Counted from the first letter of the stretch, positions 16,988 to 24,514 are shown. The stretch is 24,563 nt of DNA from CAISIP01 sp038247175 (GCA_038247175.1 JBBRVD010000038.1:1-24563); one strand, 5' to 3'. Notes: generated by a model not told the origin, from the sequence alone. Made by a program: numbers and translations.

Positions 16988-17587
16988 TCAGACGAAACCC
17001 TCGCGCTGGGCGACCGATCGGGCATCATGGGACCAGACATCGAGCACAAAGTCCCGCTCCTCGTGGTGCACCAGCCGCGCCAGGCTGAGTTGCTGGGCCA
17101 GGATGGCGTGTACCGCGTCACCCTGCAGCTCGAAACCTTCCACCGGATGGCGCCAATGGCAGGCCAGCACCGTACCCGCGGTACGCAACGATGCTTGCGC
17201 CTGGACGGCAATCGCCACAAGGGCACTCTCATCGAGATAAAAGCCGAATTCGCTGAGCACGATCAGGTCGAAGGTCTGGCGCGGCCAGTCCTGCGGCAAC
17301 CATTCCTGCACCACCTGCACATGGGCGAAATCAGCCAGGCGGCGTCGGGATAGCTGCACCGCCACCTCCGATCCATCGGACACCCGGAGGCTGGCGCAGC
17401 GCGGTGCAAGCGCTGCTGCCAATTCGCCATTCGCGCATCCCGGCTCGTACGCGTCCTGGAAGCGGGCTTCGGGCAAGCACGCCAGCGTGAGGCATCGTTT
17501 GCGCGCCTCGTACCAGCGTGTGCGAAAGCCCCACGGATCCTCGGTGGATTCGAACAGGCGGTCGAACAATTGACGGGTTTCCAGCAC
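16988..17587 (-). CDS. Class I SAM-dependent methyltransferase (NodS-like)
   Basis: A 199-residue methyltransferase, last gene of the glycosyltransferase operon. The SAM-binding motif I is AYEPGCANGELAAAL (Glu48 to Leu60), followed by SDGSEVAVQLSRRRL (motif II) and FDLIVLSEFGFYL (motif IV). The N-terminal STEDPWGFRTRWYEARKR segment is characteristic of NodS-like proteins; NodS N-methylates the deacetylated glucosamine of Nod factors. An N-methylation of an amine exposed by the neighbouring PIG-L deacetylase is therefore plausible but is inference. The GTG start at 17587 lies 7 bases after the PIG-L stop; no better start is present. Confidence 0.88.
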   Translation of the reverse strand: MLETRQLFDRLFESTEDPWGFRTRWYEARKRCLTLACLPEARFQDAYEPGCANGELAAALAPRCASLRVSDGSEVAVQLSRRRLADFAHVQVVQEWLPQDWPRQTFDLIVLSEFGFYLDESALVAIAVQAQASLRTAGTVLACHWRHPVEGFELQGDAVHAILAQQLSLARLVHHEERDFVLDVWSHDARSVAQREGFV

Positions 17588-17594
17588 GGGCAGT

Positions 17595-18350
17595 TCACGC
17601 CGGAAGAATGAAAAACTCGAACGCTCGCATCATCCGGGCTGTGGTTGCCGGCTCCAGCACGGCGCGGCGCCCGGTGTCCTGCGGCTCCAACTGGGTGCGG
17701 TGCGCGCGCAGCGCGCGCTTCTTGCAGTGCAAGGCGTCAGCTGACAGCGGCAATCGAACCATTCGCTGCCATGGCACACGGGTATCCAGCGGGCAGGCCC
17801 AGTGCCACATCCACACCGGCACCTGAATATGTCGGGCAGCCCTGTTCGCACAGGCAATCGCCGTGGCTCGAGCGCTGGCCTCGTGATCCGGATGCCCATC
17901 GAGCTCCCAGGTCGACAACACGATATCGTCAGGCCGCAGGAAATTTGTCAGCCAGCGGGCGATGGACGCAATGTGCGCTCGCACTTGCCCATCCGGCACA
18001 TCGAGTGCGTCCCGGCTCTGTGGTGCGAGACCGAGCAGCGCCAACCCGTCCACACTCTCGCGTCGCCTTTGCGCTGCGAGAAGCGGCTCGGGCCAGCGCA
18101 ACGAGCCTGGGTGACTGGCTCCACCATCGGTGACCGCCACCACGCACACTGGCGTGTTGCCGCGGGCAAGCATGGCCAGGAGACCGCCAGTGGCCAATAC
18201 TTCGTCGTCCGGATGCGGAGCAACCACGACGGCACGTTTTAATGGCGGCACCAGCGCGCCGAGCGTGGTTCGTGGCATCCGATGCAGTTCGGGCCAGGCC
18301 TGCCACACCCGCTCGCGGGTTCCTGCGCCGACGATGAGGCGTTCCTCCAT
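17595..18350 (-). CDS. PIG-L family deacetylase (LmbE-like)
   Basis: PIG-L/LmbE enzymes are zinc-dependent hydrolases that remove acetyl groups from N-acetylglucosamine conjugates or related amides. This 251-residue protein has the zinc motif APHPDDE (His46, Asp48, Asp49) and the second ligand group GHPDH (His153, Asp155, His156). The strands VCVVAVTDGGASH and DDIVLSTWELDGHPDH fit the fold. The ATG at 18350 shares its A with the TGA of the upstream acyl-CoA dehydrogenase-like gene (TGATG), and GGAGG-like bases are not seen upstream, so translation is probably coupled. The frame is open upstream to 18536, inside the neighbouring gene, but that stretch is Arg-rich and is a shadow. Confidence 0.92.
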   Translation of the reverse strand: MEERLIVGAGTRERVWQAWPELHRMPRTTLGALVPPLKRAVVVAPHPDDEVLATGGLLAMLARGNTPVCVVAVTDGGASHPGSLRWPEPLLAAQRRRESVDGLALLGLAPQSRDALDVPDGQVRAHIASIARWLTNFLRPDDIVLSTWELDGHPDHEASARATAIACANRAARHIQVPVWMWHWACPLDTRVPWQRMVRLPLSADALHCKKRALRAHRTQLEPQDTGRRAVLEPATTARMMRAFEFFILPA

Positions 18351-19411
18351 CACAGCGCCCACCATCGGGCACCGCCTGCGGCGGCGCTTTCGCCAACCGC
18401 CACAGCGTCCCGCTCCCCGCCGCTTTGGCGGATGAAGACCGGCAGATCGGCGGCCATGCGGGCGAATCCTGCGTCTTTGCAGAAGGATGCGGCACCGAGC
18501 GCCCTGCCGGTCTGATGCAGCACGTTCACGGCGCATTCCTCCGCACCCATGCGCACACGCAGTGCCAACACGCTTGCATCGTCGCGCGGGTGCTCATCGA
18601 TTTCCACTGCCGCAGCCCGCAGCAGCGCCGCTGTCTGGTGCAGCGCCAGGTCCACCTTCCCCAGCGCGGCAGCGCGAAAATCGTTGCCGCCGGCACCGGC
18701 GCGCGCGCGCGCCACATCGCGCAAAGACCGGGCCAGGCGCACCGCGCCGCCATACCAGCATGCCGCAATGCCCACACCACCATGCCAGAAGCCGGGGCGA
18801 TCCAGGTAGGCCCCCGCGGTCCCGACCCGTGTCGCTGCCGCCGCACTGAAATGCACGTCCACACTGCCGGTCGCGGCCATGCCAACCGCGTTCCATCCTT
18901 GCGACGAAACGCGCACGGCCTCCTGATTCAGATTCACCTTCGCCAGGAACGGACCGCTGCCATCGGCGTCCCACACGGTGATCAGTGCGTGACTCAAATG
19001 GGATGCGCCCGAGCACCAGGATTTCCTGCCAGTCAACGTTACGCGATCATGTCCGCTGGCAGTGGTGATCACGCGCGCATCGGGCGGTTCCGCTGCCCAG
19101 ACCCCCCACGCGCTGCCGGGCGGCGCTCCGTCGGGGTCATCCAGCTCCTGCAAAATCGCCAGTGCGTCGGTATGCGATTCGAATAATTTTGCCAATGAGA
19201 GGTCGTGACACGCCACCTCGCTCAAGGCGCGCCACCGCTGCAGCGTCGCGCCGGCAGCAGGCAGAGGAAGCGTATCCAACCCGGCATCGATCAACGCCCT
19301 CAGCATCTGCGCCGCGCTCTGGGATTCGGCTGGCGGTCCGAGCCCGGCCAGAAGCTGGCGGCGACGCACATCCGCCTGGCTCGCTGACGCTGTTGGGGCA
19401 GCGATCAACAC
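18350..19411 (-). CDS. Acyl-CoA dehydrogenase-like flavoprotein
   Basis: A 353-residue protein with acyl-CoA dehydrogenase layout: an N-terminal helical domain, a middle beta domain with VTLTGRKSWCSGASHLSHALITV (flavin-binding region, as in family G-x-K-x-W-x-S-G motifs) and WNAVGMAATGSVDVHFS, and a C-terminal helical domain. It is shorter than typical family members (about 380-400), and the C-terminal substrate Glu base cannot be assigned by eye. It may oxidise an acyl or amine group carried on a CoA, a carrier protein or another scaffold. The GTG start lies inside the end of the glycosyltransferase gene (7-base overlap), and the TGA overlaps the PIG-L ATG, so it is the central coupled gene of the operon. 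Confidence 0.85.
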   Translation of the reverse strand: MLIAAPTASASQADVRRRQLLAGLGPPAESQSAAQMLRALIDAGLDTLPLPAAGATLQRWRALSEVACHDLSLAKLFESHTDALAILQELDDPDGAPPGSAWGVWAAEPPDARVITTASGHDRVTLTGRKSWCSGASHLSHALITVWDADGSGPFLAKVNLNQEAVRVSSQGWNAVGMAATGSVDVHFSAAAATRVGTAGAYLDRPGFWHGGVGIAACWYGGAVRLARSLRDVARARAGAGGNDFRAAALGKVDLALHQTAALLRAAAVEIDEHPRDDASVLALRVRMGAEECAVNVLHQTGRALGAASFCKDAGFARMAADLPVFIRQSGGERDAVAVGESAAAGGARWWAL

Positions 19412-20088
19412 GGGGCGGCCCGGCGTGCCAGTGTCGCCTGCGCGTCAACCCGGAGCAGCGTCGCGCCAAACCCGTCTGGCGCGCGGAAGTCACGGCGCGC
19501 ACTCGTCACGACCCGCGGCGCCGCCGACCATGCGACCTGGGCTCCACTGGCGATCAATGCGTTGACCAAGGCCACGTCTTCGCTGCTCTGCAAAGGGGCG
19601 AAGCCTCCCGCTCGCAGATACGCTTTCGCGCACACACCCAGATTGGCACCATGGATATGGCGATGGCCATCGCGGTCGGTATAGGTGCGGGCGTAATGGC
19701 TGCGCATGCGCTCGCCATAGTCATGCCAGTCTTCCACTGCCACCGTGCCGCAGACGACGTCGCACTGTTGCCGCAGCTGCGCCGCCAACCAATCCGGCGC
19801 AACCACGGTGTCGGCGTCGGTGAATGCCAACCAGCGCGCACCCGCGGCCAGGGCGGTGGCGGCGCCTGCCGCTCGCGCAAGCCCCACGTTTCGAAAGTTG
19901 ACGGTCACGGCAATTGCGCCCAAAGCAGACACGATGCCGACGGTACCGTCGGAACAGCTGTCCGCGACCACCACCGCCATCACAGGCTCGCCATTCAATT
20001 CAGGCGCCATGGCCGCCGCCTGAACCGAGGCCACACAGGCGCCGGCCCATTCTTCTTCGTTGTGCGCAGGGATGATTGCTGCAATCAT
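19405..20088 (-). CDS. Family 2-like glycosyltransferase
   Basis: A 227-residue GT-A fold glycosyltransferase. The N-terminal IAAIIPAHNEEEW binds the nucleotide sugar, VVVADSCSDGT follows, and the metal-binding motif DAD is Asp91-Ala-Asp93 in FTDADTVVAPDW. A later EDVALVNAL matches the ED acceptor-site motif. There is no membrane anchor, unlike many polysaccharide synthases, so a soluble small acceptor is more likely (inference). The ATG at 20088 is chosen because the protein then starts with the family strand; the 58 codons upstream in the same frame are Cys/Arg rich and not family-like. It is the first gene of the four-gene minus-strand operon. Confidence 0.9.
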   Translation of the reverse strand: MIAAIIPAHNEEEWAGACVASVQAAAMAPELNGEPVMAVVVADSCSDGTVGIVSALGAIAVTVNFRNVGLARAAGAATALAAGARWLAFTDADTVVAPDWLAAQLRQQCDVVCGTVAVEDWHDYGERMRSHYARTYTDRDGHRHIHGANLGVCAKAYLRAGGFAPLQSSEDVALVNALIASGAQVAWSAAPRVVTSARRDFRAPDGFGATLLRVDAQATLARRAAPC

Positions 20089-20527
20089 GTTGCAGCCACG
20101 GGGGTTGGACGAGTCACCCGCCTCATGCAATGCGCGGCCGACGCAAGGATCAGATTCACAAAATGCCCTGTCACACAATGCCCTTTTCAAAAGCGGTCGG
20201 ACCGCACAGTGGTTGACGACAGACCGGCATGGTTGAGTGAGCTCACGCGCTGTCGAATGCATCCGATATTCTCAGCGTCTGCCCAACCCTCGCAGACAGG
20301 CGCAAGCGCATTGTGGTGTCGGACAGCATGCCATCGGCGAGAGCGTGCGAGGCCGTCCGCGGTCCTGCGGATATTTGCCCGGTGGCGCCAGCAAGACTGC
20401 CACTGCGGCGTTGCTCGCGGTCGGCGCACTGAAAGGACAGCGTCCTACAAACCAAGAGCGTGAATCGTCATGACCGCGCGCGCAGAATTGAATACGCTCG
20501 GCTTTTCCCAACCCACAGGAGTTTGCG
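20089..20527. other. Divergent intergenic region with several palindromes
   Basis: No convincing gene is seen between the glycosyltransferase start and the small plus-strand gene. It holds three perfect palindromes: GCGGTC-G-GACCGC (20193-20205), GTGAGCTCAC (20237-20246) and GTCTGC-N9-GCAGAC (20277-20297), plus a direct repeat of ATGCCCT about 15 bases apart (near 20163-20184). These may be operators or hairpins for the divergent units; a confident -35/-10 pair could not be chosen on either strand. Confidence 0.55.
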
Positions 20528-20698
20528 ATGCCACAAAATACCAAAGACAGCAACGGCGGCAAGAACAAGCCGACACAGAATACCGGCGCCAACGGCGGAA
20601 AACACTCCGGTAAACACTCCGACAAGGGGTCGGCGGACAGCAAGCCCGGCTCGCCCGTCGGCTCGCAGAACAAGGGCGAAAAAAAGACAACACCCTGA
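20528..20698 (+). CDS. Small Gly/Lys/Asn/Ser-rich hydrophilic protein (56 aa)
   Basis: A 56-residue open frame with an excellent ribosome site: AGGAG at 20517-20521, 6 bases before the ATG. The protein is entirely polar and almost surely disordered, with GGK and SGKHS-DKGS repeats and no Cys, Trp, Phe, Tyr, Ile or Leu. The reading is MPQNTKDSNGGKNKP at the start and GSQNKGEKKTTP at the end. I do not recognise a family; similar small basic or KGG-like stress proteins exist, but no link is claimed. Its last codons and stop lie in a 13-base repeat that continues for three more copies. The strong ribosome site is the main support. Confidence 0.65.
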   Translation: MPQNTKDSNGGKNKPTQNTGANGGKHSGKHSDKGSADSKPGSPVGSQNKGEKKTTP

Positions 20699-20735
20699 GA
20701 CAACACCCTGAGACAACCCTGAGACAACACCCTGA
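20686..20735. repeat. 13-bp tandem repeat across the stop of the small gene
   Basis: Units GACAACACCCTGA occur four times in a row (13, 13, 11 and 13 bases; the third lacks two bases). The first unit contains the last codons and TGA of the small protein, and each copy carries a TGA. Tandem duplication at the 3' end of the gene is the simplest reading. Confidence 0.85.
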
Positions 20736-20855
20736 GACAGCGTTCTGACTTTCAGTCGGCGCGGTCTTCTCGGGATGCCCTTCGCGCAAGGGAAATATCG
20801 CCCCCCTCAGCGGCAGGGCGATGCGCTGGCCACGCGTCACGGACTGATTGCACTA

Positions 20856-20871
20856 CTGTACACTCATCCAG
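20856..20871. promoter_or_regulatory. LexA (SOS) box-like sequence before the radical SAM gene
   Basis: CTGTACACTCATCCAG matches CTGT-N8-ACAG except that the A of the right arm is C, and agrees with the full CTGTATATATATACAG consensus at 11 of 16 positions. It is about 67 bases before the start of the radical SAM gene, a normal place for a repressor site. TACACT inside it could be the -10 element. Confidence 0.45.
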
Positions 20872-20937
20872 TCTTTTCACTACCCTGTGCGGCGTTGCCG
20901 GTTGCGGCGGCCGCCGCGGTAGCTGCGCTGCATTGCG

Positions 20938-22236
20938 ATGAACACCCTCGAAAAACTGTCCATACTTGCGGACGCGGCCAAGTACGACGCGTCTTGCTCT
21001 TCCAGTGGAGCGGCCCGGCGACATTCGGTGGGCGGGCGGGGTGTAGGCTCGACCGAAGGGTCCGGCATCTGCCACAGCTACGCACCCGACGGGCGCTGTA
21101 TTTCGCTGCTCAAGATCCTGTTCACCAACTGGTGTGTCTACGACTGCCTGTATTGCGTCAACCGTGTTTCCAGCGACGTACCGCGAGCCCGCTTTCGTGT
21201 CGACGAGGTGGTGCAGCTCACGCTGGACTTTTACCGGCGCAACGTGATCGAGGGGCTGTTCCTGAGCTCCGGGATCATCCAGTCGGCCGACTACACGATG
21301 GAGCAGGTGATCGAAGTCGCTCGCCAGTTGCGAGAGGAGCATGATTTTCGAGGCTACATCCATCTCAAGACCATTCCGGATGCCAGCGACGAGCTGATTG
21401 CGCTCGCGGGCCGGTACGCCGATCGGCTGAGCATCAACCTGGAGTTGCCGTCGCGCGAATCCCTGGCTGCGCTGGCCCCGCAGAAAAACGCGCTGGGAAT
21501 CAAGCGCTCGATGGGAAAGATCCGACTGCAGCTCGACGATCAACGCGAGCGACTACAGCAAACCCGAACCGTACGCTCCCTGGCTGGCGCCAATGCCCGC
21601 CCGATTGCCCCGCCTGCTTTCGCACCAGCCGGTCAAAGTACCCAGATCATCGTGGGGGCGGATGATTCGAGCGACCGGCTGATTCTGCAGGCCAGTGTCG
21701 GCCTGTACCAGGCCATGCGGATGAAGCGGGTGTACTACTCCGCATTCAGCCCCATTCCCCATGCGAGCGCCCGCCTGCCGGCACAGGCCGCGCCACTGAT
21801 GCGAGAGCATCGGCTCTACCAGGCCGACTGGCTGATCCGCTTTTACGGTTTCGAGGAATCGGAAATCGTGGCGCCCAACGGCATGTTGTCGCTGGAGCAT
21901 GATCCGAAACTGGCATGGGCGTTGGCGCATCCTGAATTCTTCCCGGTCGACCTGAATCGTGCGCCGCGTGAACGGCTGCTGCGGGTGCCCGGGCTGGGGG
22001 TGCTTTCGGTCAAGAAGCTGCTCGCGTCTCGCGGCGTGCGCTCGCTGCGGTTGACCGACCTTCCCAAGCTGCGTGTCGACGTGTCCAAGGTGATGCCGTT
22101 TGTGGTGGTGGCAGACCATCGCCCCTGCGCTGGTGCAAAGCCCTCTCCTGCGGCCAGCGCGGCGCGGCCGCAAGTGCCACCGCCGAGCCCACCGGCAAGC
22201 GCTGCACCGGTTCAGTTTTCGCTCGCGTGGGGTTGA
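20938..22236 (+). CDS. Putative DNA modification/repair radical SAM protein (UDG-linked)
   Basis: A 432-residue radical SAM protein of the type found beside UdgX (TIGR03916-like). The [4Fe-4S]/SAM cysteines are Cys66, Cys70 and Cys73 in NWCVYDCLYC, preceded by the family segment EGSGICHSYAPDGRCISLLKILFTN. The TIM-barrel continues with GLFLSSGI, GYIHLKTIPDA and RLSINLELPS. Near residues 341-370 is a helix-hairpin-helix-like DNA-binding motif (DLNRAPRERLLRVPGLGVLSVKKLLASRG), supporting action on DNA. The C-terminus is a Pro/Ala-rich tail. The substrate is unknown; thymine or damaged-base chemistry is only speculation. It is followed after 12 bases by the DUF4130-UdgX gene. The ATG at 20938 matches the usual MNTLEKLSILADAAKYDASC start. 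Confidence 0.93.
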   Translation: MNTLEKLSILADAAKYDASCSSSGAARRHSVGGRGVGSTEGSGICHSYAPDGRCISLLKILFTNWCVYDCLYCVNRVSSDVPRARFRVDEVVQLTLDFYRRNVIEGLFLSSGIIQSADYTMEQVIEVARQLREEHDFRGYIHLKTIPDASDELIALAGRYADRLSINLELPSRESLAALAPQKNALGIKRSMGKIRLQLDDQRERLQQTRTVRSLAGANARPIAPPAFAPAGQSTQIIVGADDSSDRLILQASVGLYQAMRMKRVYYSAFSPIPHASARLPAQAAPLMREHRLYQADWLIRFYGFEESEIVAPNGMLSLEHDPKLAWALAHPEFFPVDLNRAPRERLLRVPGLGVLSVKKLLASRGVRSLRLTDLPKLRVDVSKVMPFVVVADHRPCAGAKPSPAASAARPQVPPPSPPASAAPVQFSLAWG

Positions 22237-22248
22237 GAGCCGGCTGCC

Positions 22249-23730
22249 GTGCGCATTCATCTGCAGTCGCATCGTGACCGCTCCGGGTTTTATTGCGCGC
22301 TCGCCAGCTTGTTGGCCCGAGACATCGGCTGGGATGGCGTCGAATGGCACATCACACCGCCGCCAGCCGATGCGGCTCCTGCCGAACAGGCTGCCGACGC
22401 CGATGCAGCCAACCTGGAGACACTGAAACGCCTGCCCGACACCTTTCGCAACACGATGCACCTGGCGCTGCTGCACCGGGAGCCGGCACGCCATGTGCTG
22501 CTGCACCGGATCGCTCAGCGTCTGTGGCGCAACCCGCGAGGCTGGCAGGACCAACTGCACGACGACCATATTGTGCTGCTGGAATGGCATCGCCAAGTGC
22601 GGCGCGACATGCACAAGACCAAGGCGTTCGTTCGCTTCAACCGGGTGGGCGATGCGGATCCAGCTGCCGACCGGGCGGAGTACGTGGCATGGTTCGAACC
22701 GGTGCATCACACCCTGATTGAAGTGGCGCCTTTTTTTGTGCGCCGATTCACCCAGATGCGCTGGTCCATCCTGAGTCCCTCGGCGACCGTTCGCTGGGAT
22801 GGGCACCAGTTGCATGTCGGACCAGGCGCCAGCCGCACCGAAGCGCCCGCGCCTGACGCCGGCGAGGCGTTGTGGCTGACATACTATGCGCGCATCTTCA
22901 ATCCCGCGCGGGTCAAGATCTCGGCGATGAAAAAGGAAATGCCCGAGATCTACTGGAAGAATCTGCCCGAAGCCAGACTCATTCCCGGCCTGCTCGCACA
23001 AGCGCCTGAACGTGTCGGGCGGATGATCGCGAATGCGGCAGATACGCACAGACGCCTGCCGGACCCGAAGTCTGACAGCAGCGTGGTCGACCACTCGGGT
23101 TCGCTGGCCTGGATCTCCGCAGGGGTTCTCAACTGCGACCTGTGCGCTTGTGCCGCCCGTGCCACGCAGGCGGTGATGGGAGTGGGCCCCGCCACAGCCA
23201 GAATCTTCATCATCGGCGAACAGCCGGGCGATCGGGAAGACATTACCGGCCACCCCTTTGTCGGGCCCAGTGGCCAGCTGCTGCGCCAGGCCTTGCGGGA
23301 GATCGGCATCGACATGGAAGGTGTATACATCACCAATGCCGTCAAACACTTCAGCTACGACATGCGAGGCAAACGCCGGATGCACAAAACGCCGGCCCAG
23401 GCCGATGTGCAGCGCTGCCTGCAATGGTTGGAGGCTGAGCTGCGGGCGGTCGCGCCTTCAACCGTCGTCGCGTTGGGGCGCACCGCCCTCGGCGCCATCG
23501 AACGCTTGGCCGAGTTCGTGCCGACAACAGCAATGTCCCATCCCACGGATCTGTCCACCGCGGCGGCGCAGCGTAGCACGCAGCGGGGGCGATGGCGCGC
23601 TGCGGTGGTGGACGCGGTGGCGCATCCCTCCGCGCTTCTTCGCGCCGGCGCAGTCGCGGGTACCGAGGGTTACCAGCGGTGGCGGGAGGCACTGCGTCTG
23701 GTCGTTCTCGGCGGGCCCGATCAAGCATGA
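22249..23730 (+). CDS. DUF4130-UdgX fusion: uracil-DNA glycosylase-like DNA-binding protein
   Basis: A 493-residue two-domain protein. The N-terminal DUF4130 part (about 1-250) contains TFRNTMHLALLHREPARHVLLHRIAQRLW, KTKAFVRFN and APFFVRRFTQMRWSILSP. The C-terminal part (about 285-493) is a family 4-type uracil-DNA glycosylase of the UdgX kind: CDLC cluster ligands, motif A GEQPG (323-327), HPFVGPSG, TNAVKHF, the insertion KRRMH (375-379) and HPSALLR. In studied UdgX the KRRIH loop His attacks the sugar and leaves the protein covalently bound to uracil-site DNA; His379 is the equivalent here, with Ile replaced by Met. It starts at a GTG 12 bases after the radical SAM stop, so co-expression is expected. 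A weak ribosome site precedes the GTG. Confidence 0.94.
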   Translation: MRIHLQSHRDRSGFYCALASLLARDIGWDGVEWHITPPPADAAPAEQAADADAANLETLKRLPDTFRNTMHLALLHREPARHVLLHRIAQRLWRNPRGWQDQLHDDHIVLLEWHRQVRRDMHKTKAFVRFNRVGDADPAADRAEYVAWFEPVHHTLIEVAPFFVRRFTQMRWSILSPSATVRWDGHQLHVGPGASRTEAPAPDAGEALWLTYYARIFNPARVKISAMKKEMPEIYWKNLPEARLIPGLLAQAPERVGRMIANAADTHRRLPDPKSDSSVVDHSGSLAWISAGVLNCDLCACAARATQAVMGVGPATARIFIIGEQPGDREDITGHPFVGPSGQLLRQALREIGIDMEGVYITNAVKHFSYDMRGKRRMHKTPAQADVQRCLQWLEAELRAVAPSTVVALGRTALGAIERLAEFVPTTAMSHPTDLSTAAAQRSTQRGRWRAAVVDAVAHPSALLRAGAVAGTEGYQRWREALRLVVLGGPDQA

Positions 23731-23899
23731 ATCGCTGCATCGAATCTTTCACTGTTCTGAACTCAGAGACGTTTTCCTACAGCAACGAGAACAAGTATCC
23801 GACATGCGATTCTGGCCAGCTACGTAACATTTGTGCTGTCAGCGATCCCGCTGGCCCGAAACGATTCGGACCCGTGACGATATCCAGAAGAGGTTCACC

Positions 23900-24427
23900 A
23901 TGTCGACTGCGAAAAAGGCTCCAGCCAAGAAGTCCCCAGCCAAAAAGACTGCGGCAAAACCGACATCCGCTGCGCGTCGGGCCGCTCCGAAGGAGGCGAC
24001 AGCGATGCTGAAGGCCGACCACAAGCTGGTGTCAGGCTTGTTCGAAGAGTTTGAGAAGACGCGCTCGGACGCCCGCAAGACGTCGATCGTTGCGAAGATC
24101 TGTAGAGAGCTGGCAGTCCACACTCAGATCGAGGAAGAGATTTTCTACCCGGCTGTCAAGGCGGCATTGAAAGACAAGGCGCTGGTTCCGGAAGCCACGG
24201 TGGAGCATGCCGCGGTCAAGGACCTGATTGCGGCAGTGGAAGGCAAAGCCCCCTACGGCGAGATGTATGACGCCAAGGTCAAGGTCATGGGTGAATTTGT
24301 CAAGCACCACGTCAAGGAGGAGGAAAAAGAAATGTTTCCAAAGGCCCGCAAGACGAAGCTGGACATGCAGGCACTTGGCGCGCAAATGGCCATCCGCAAA
24401 GAGGAACTGATGGCGTCGAGGGTATAG
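23900..24427 (+). CDS. Hemerythrin-domain protein with histone H1-like N-terminal tail
   Basis: A 175-residue protein. Residues 2-34 are a Lys/Ala/Pro-rich tail (AKKAPAKKSPAKKTAAKP) like that of bacterial histone H1-like and AlgP-type proteins. The rest is a four-helix hemerythrin (HHE) domain with all expected di-iron ligands: His41 (DHKLV), His74 and Glu78 (HTQIE), His103 (EHAAV), His137 and Glu141 (HHVKEEEKEMF). Hemerythrins bind oxygen or iron or act in redox and NO stress; the tail suggests DNA or other polyanion binding (inference). The ATG at 23900 is preceded by AGAGG at about 23888-23892, a suitable ribosome site. The open frame reaches 23831 but the upstream residues are not family-like. 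Confidence 0.9.
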   Translation: MSTAKKAPAKKSPAKKTAAKPTSAARRAAPKEATAMLKADHKLVSGLFEEFEKTRSDARKTSIVAKICRELAVHTQIEEEIFYPAVKAALKDKALVPEATVEHAAVKDLIAAVEGKAPYGEMYDAKVKVMGEFVKHHVKEEEKEMFPKARKTKLDMQALGAQMAIRKEELMASRV

Positions 24428-24514
24428 GACCCCCAGATCCGAAGTGTGTGTGCGGCAACGCTACTTGGCGTAGATGCTGCGTACGCGTTGCAACAGCACG
24501 GAGGCTGATCGTCA

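Noticed and set aside
21553..23424. Minus-strand open frame of about 620 codons opposite the radical SAM and UdgX genes
   Set aside because: The plus-strand frames carry full family motifs; this one carries none and spans two genes.
23727..24011. Small plus-strand frame overlapping the UdgX stop (ATGA)
   Set aside because: The overlap is tempting, but the second half becomes Arg-rich where it lies out of frame over the hemerythrin gene, and no ribosome site is seen.
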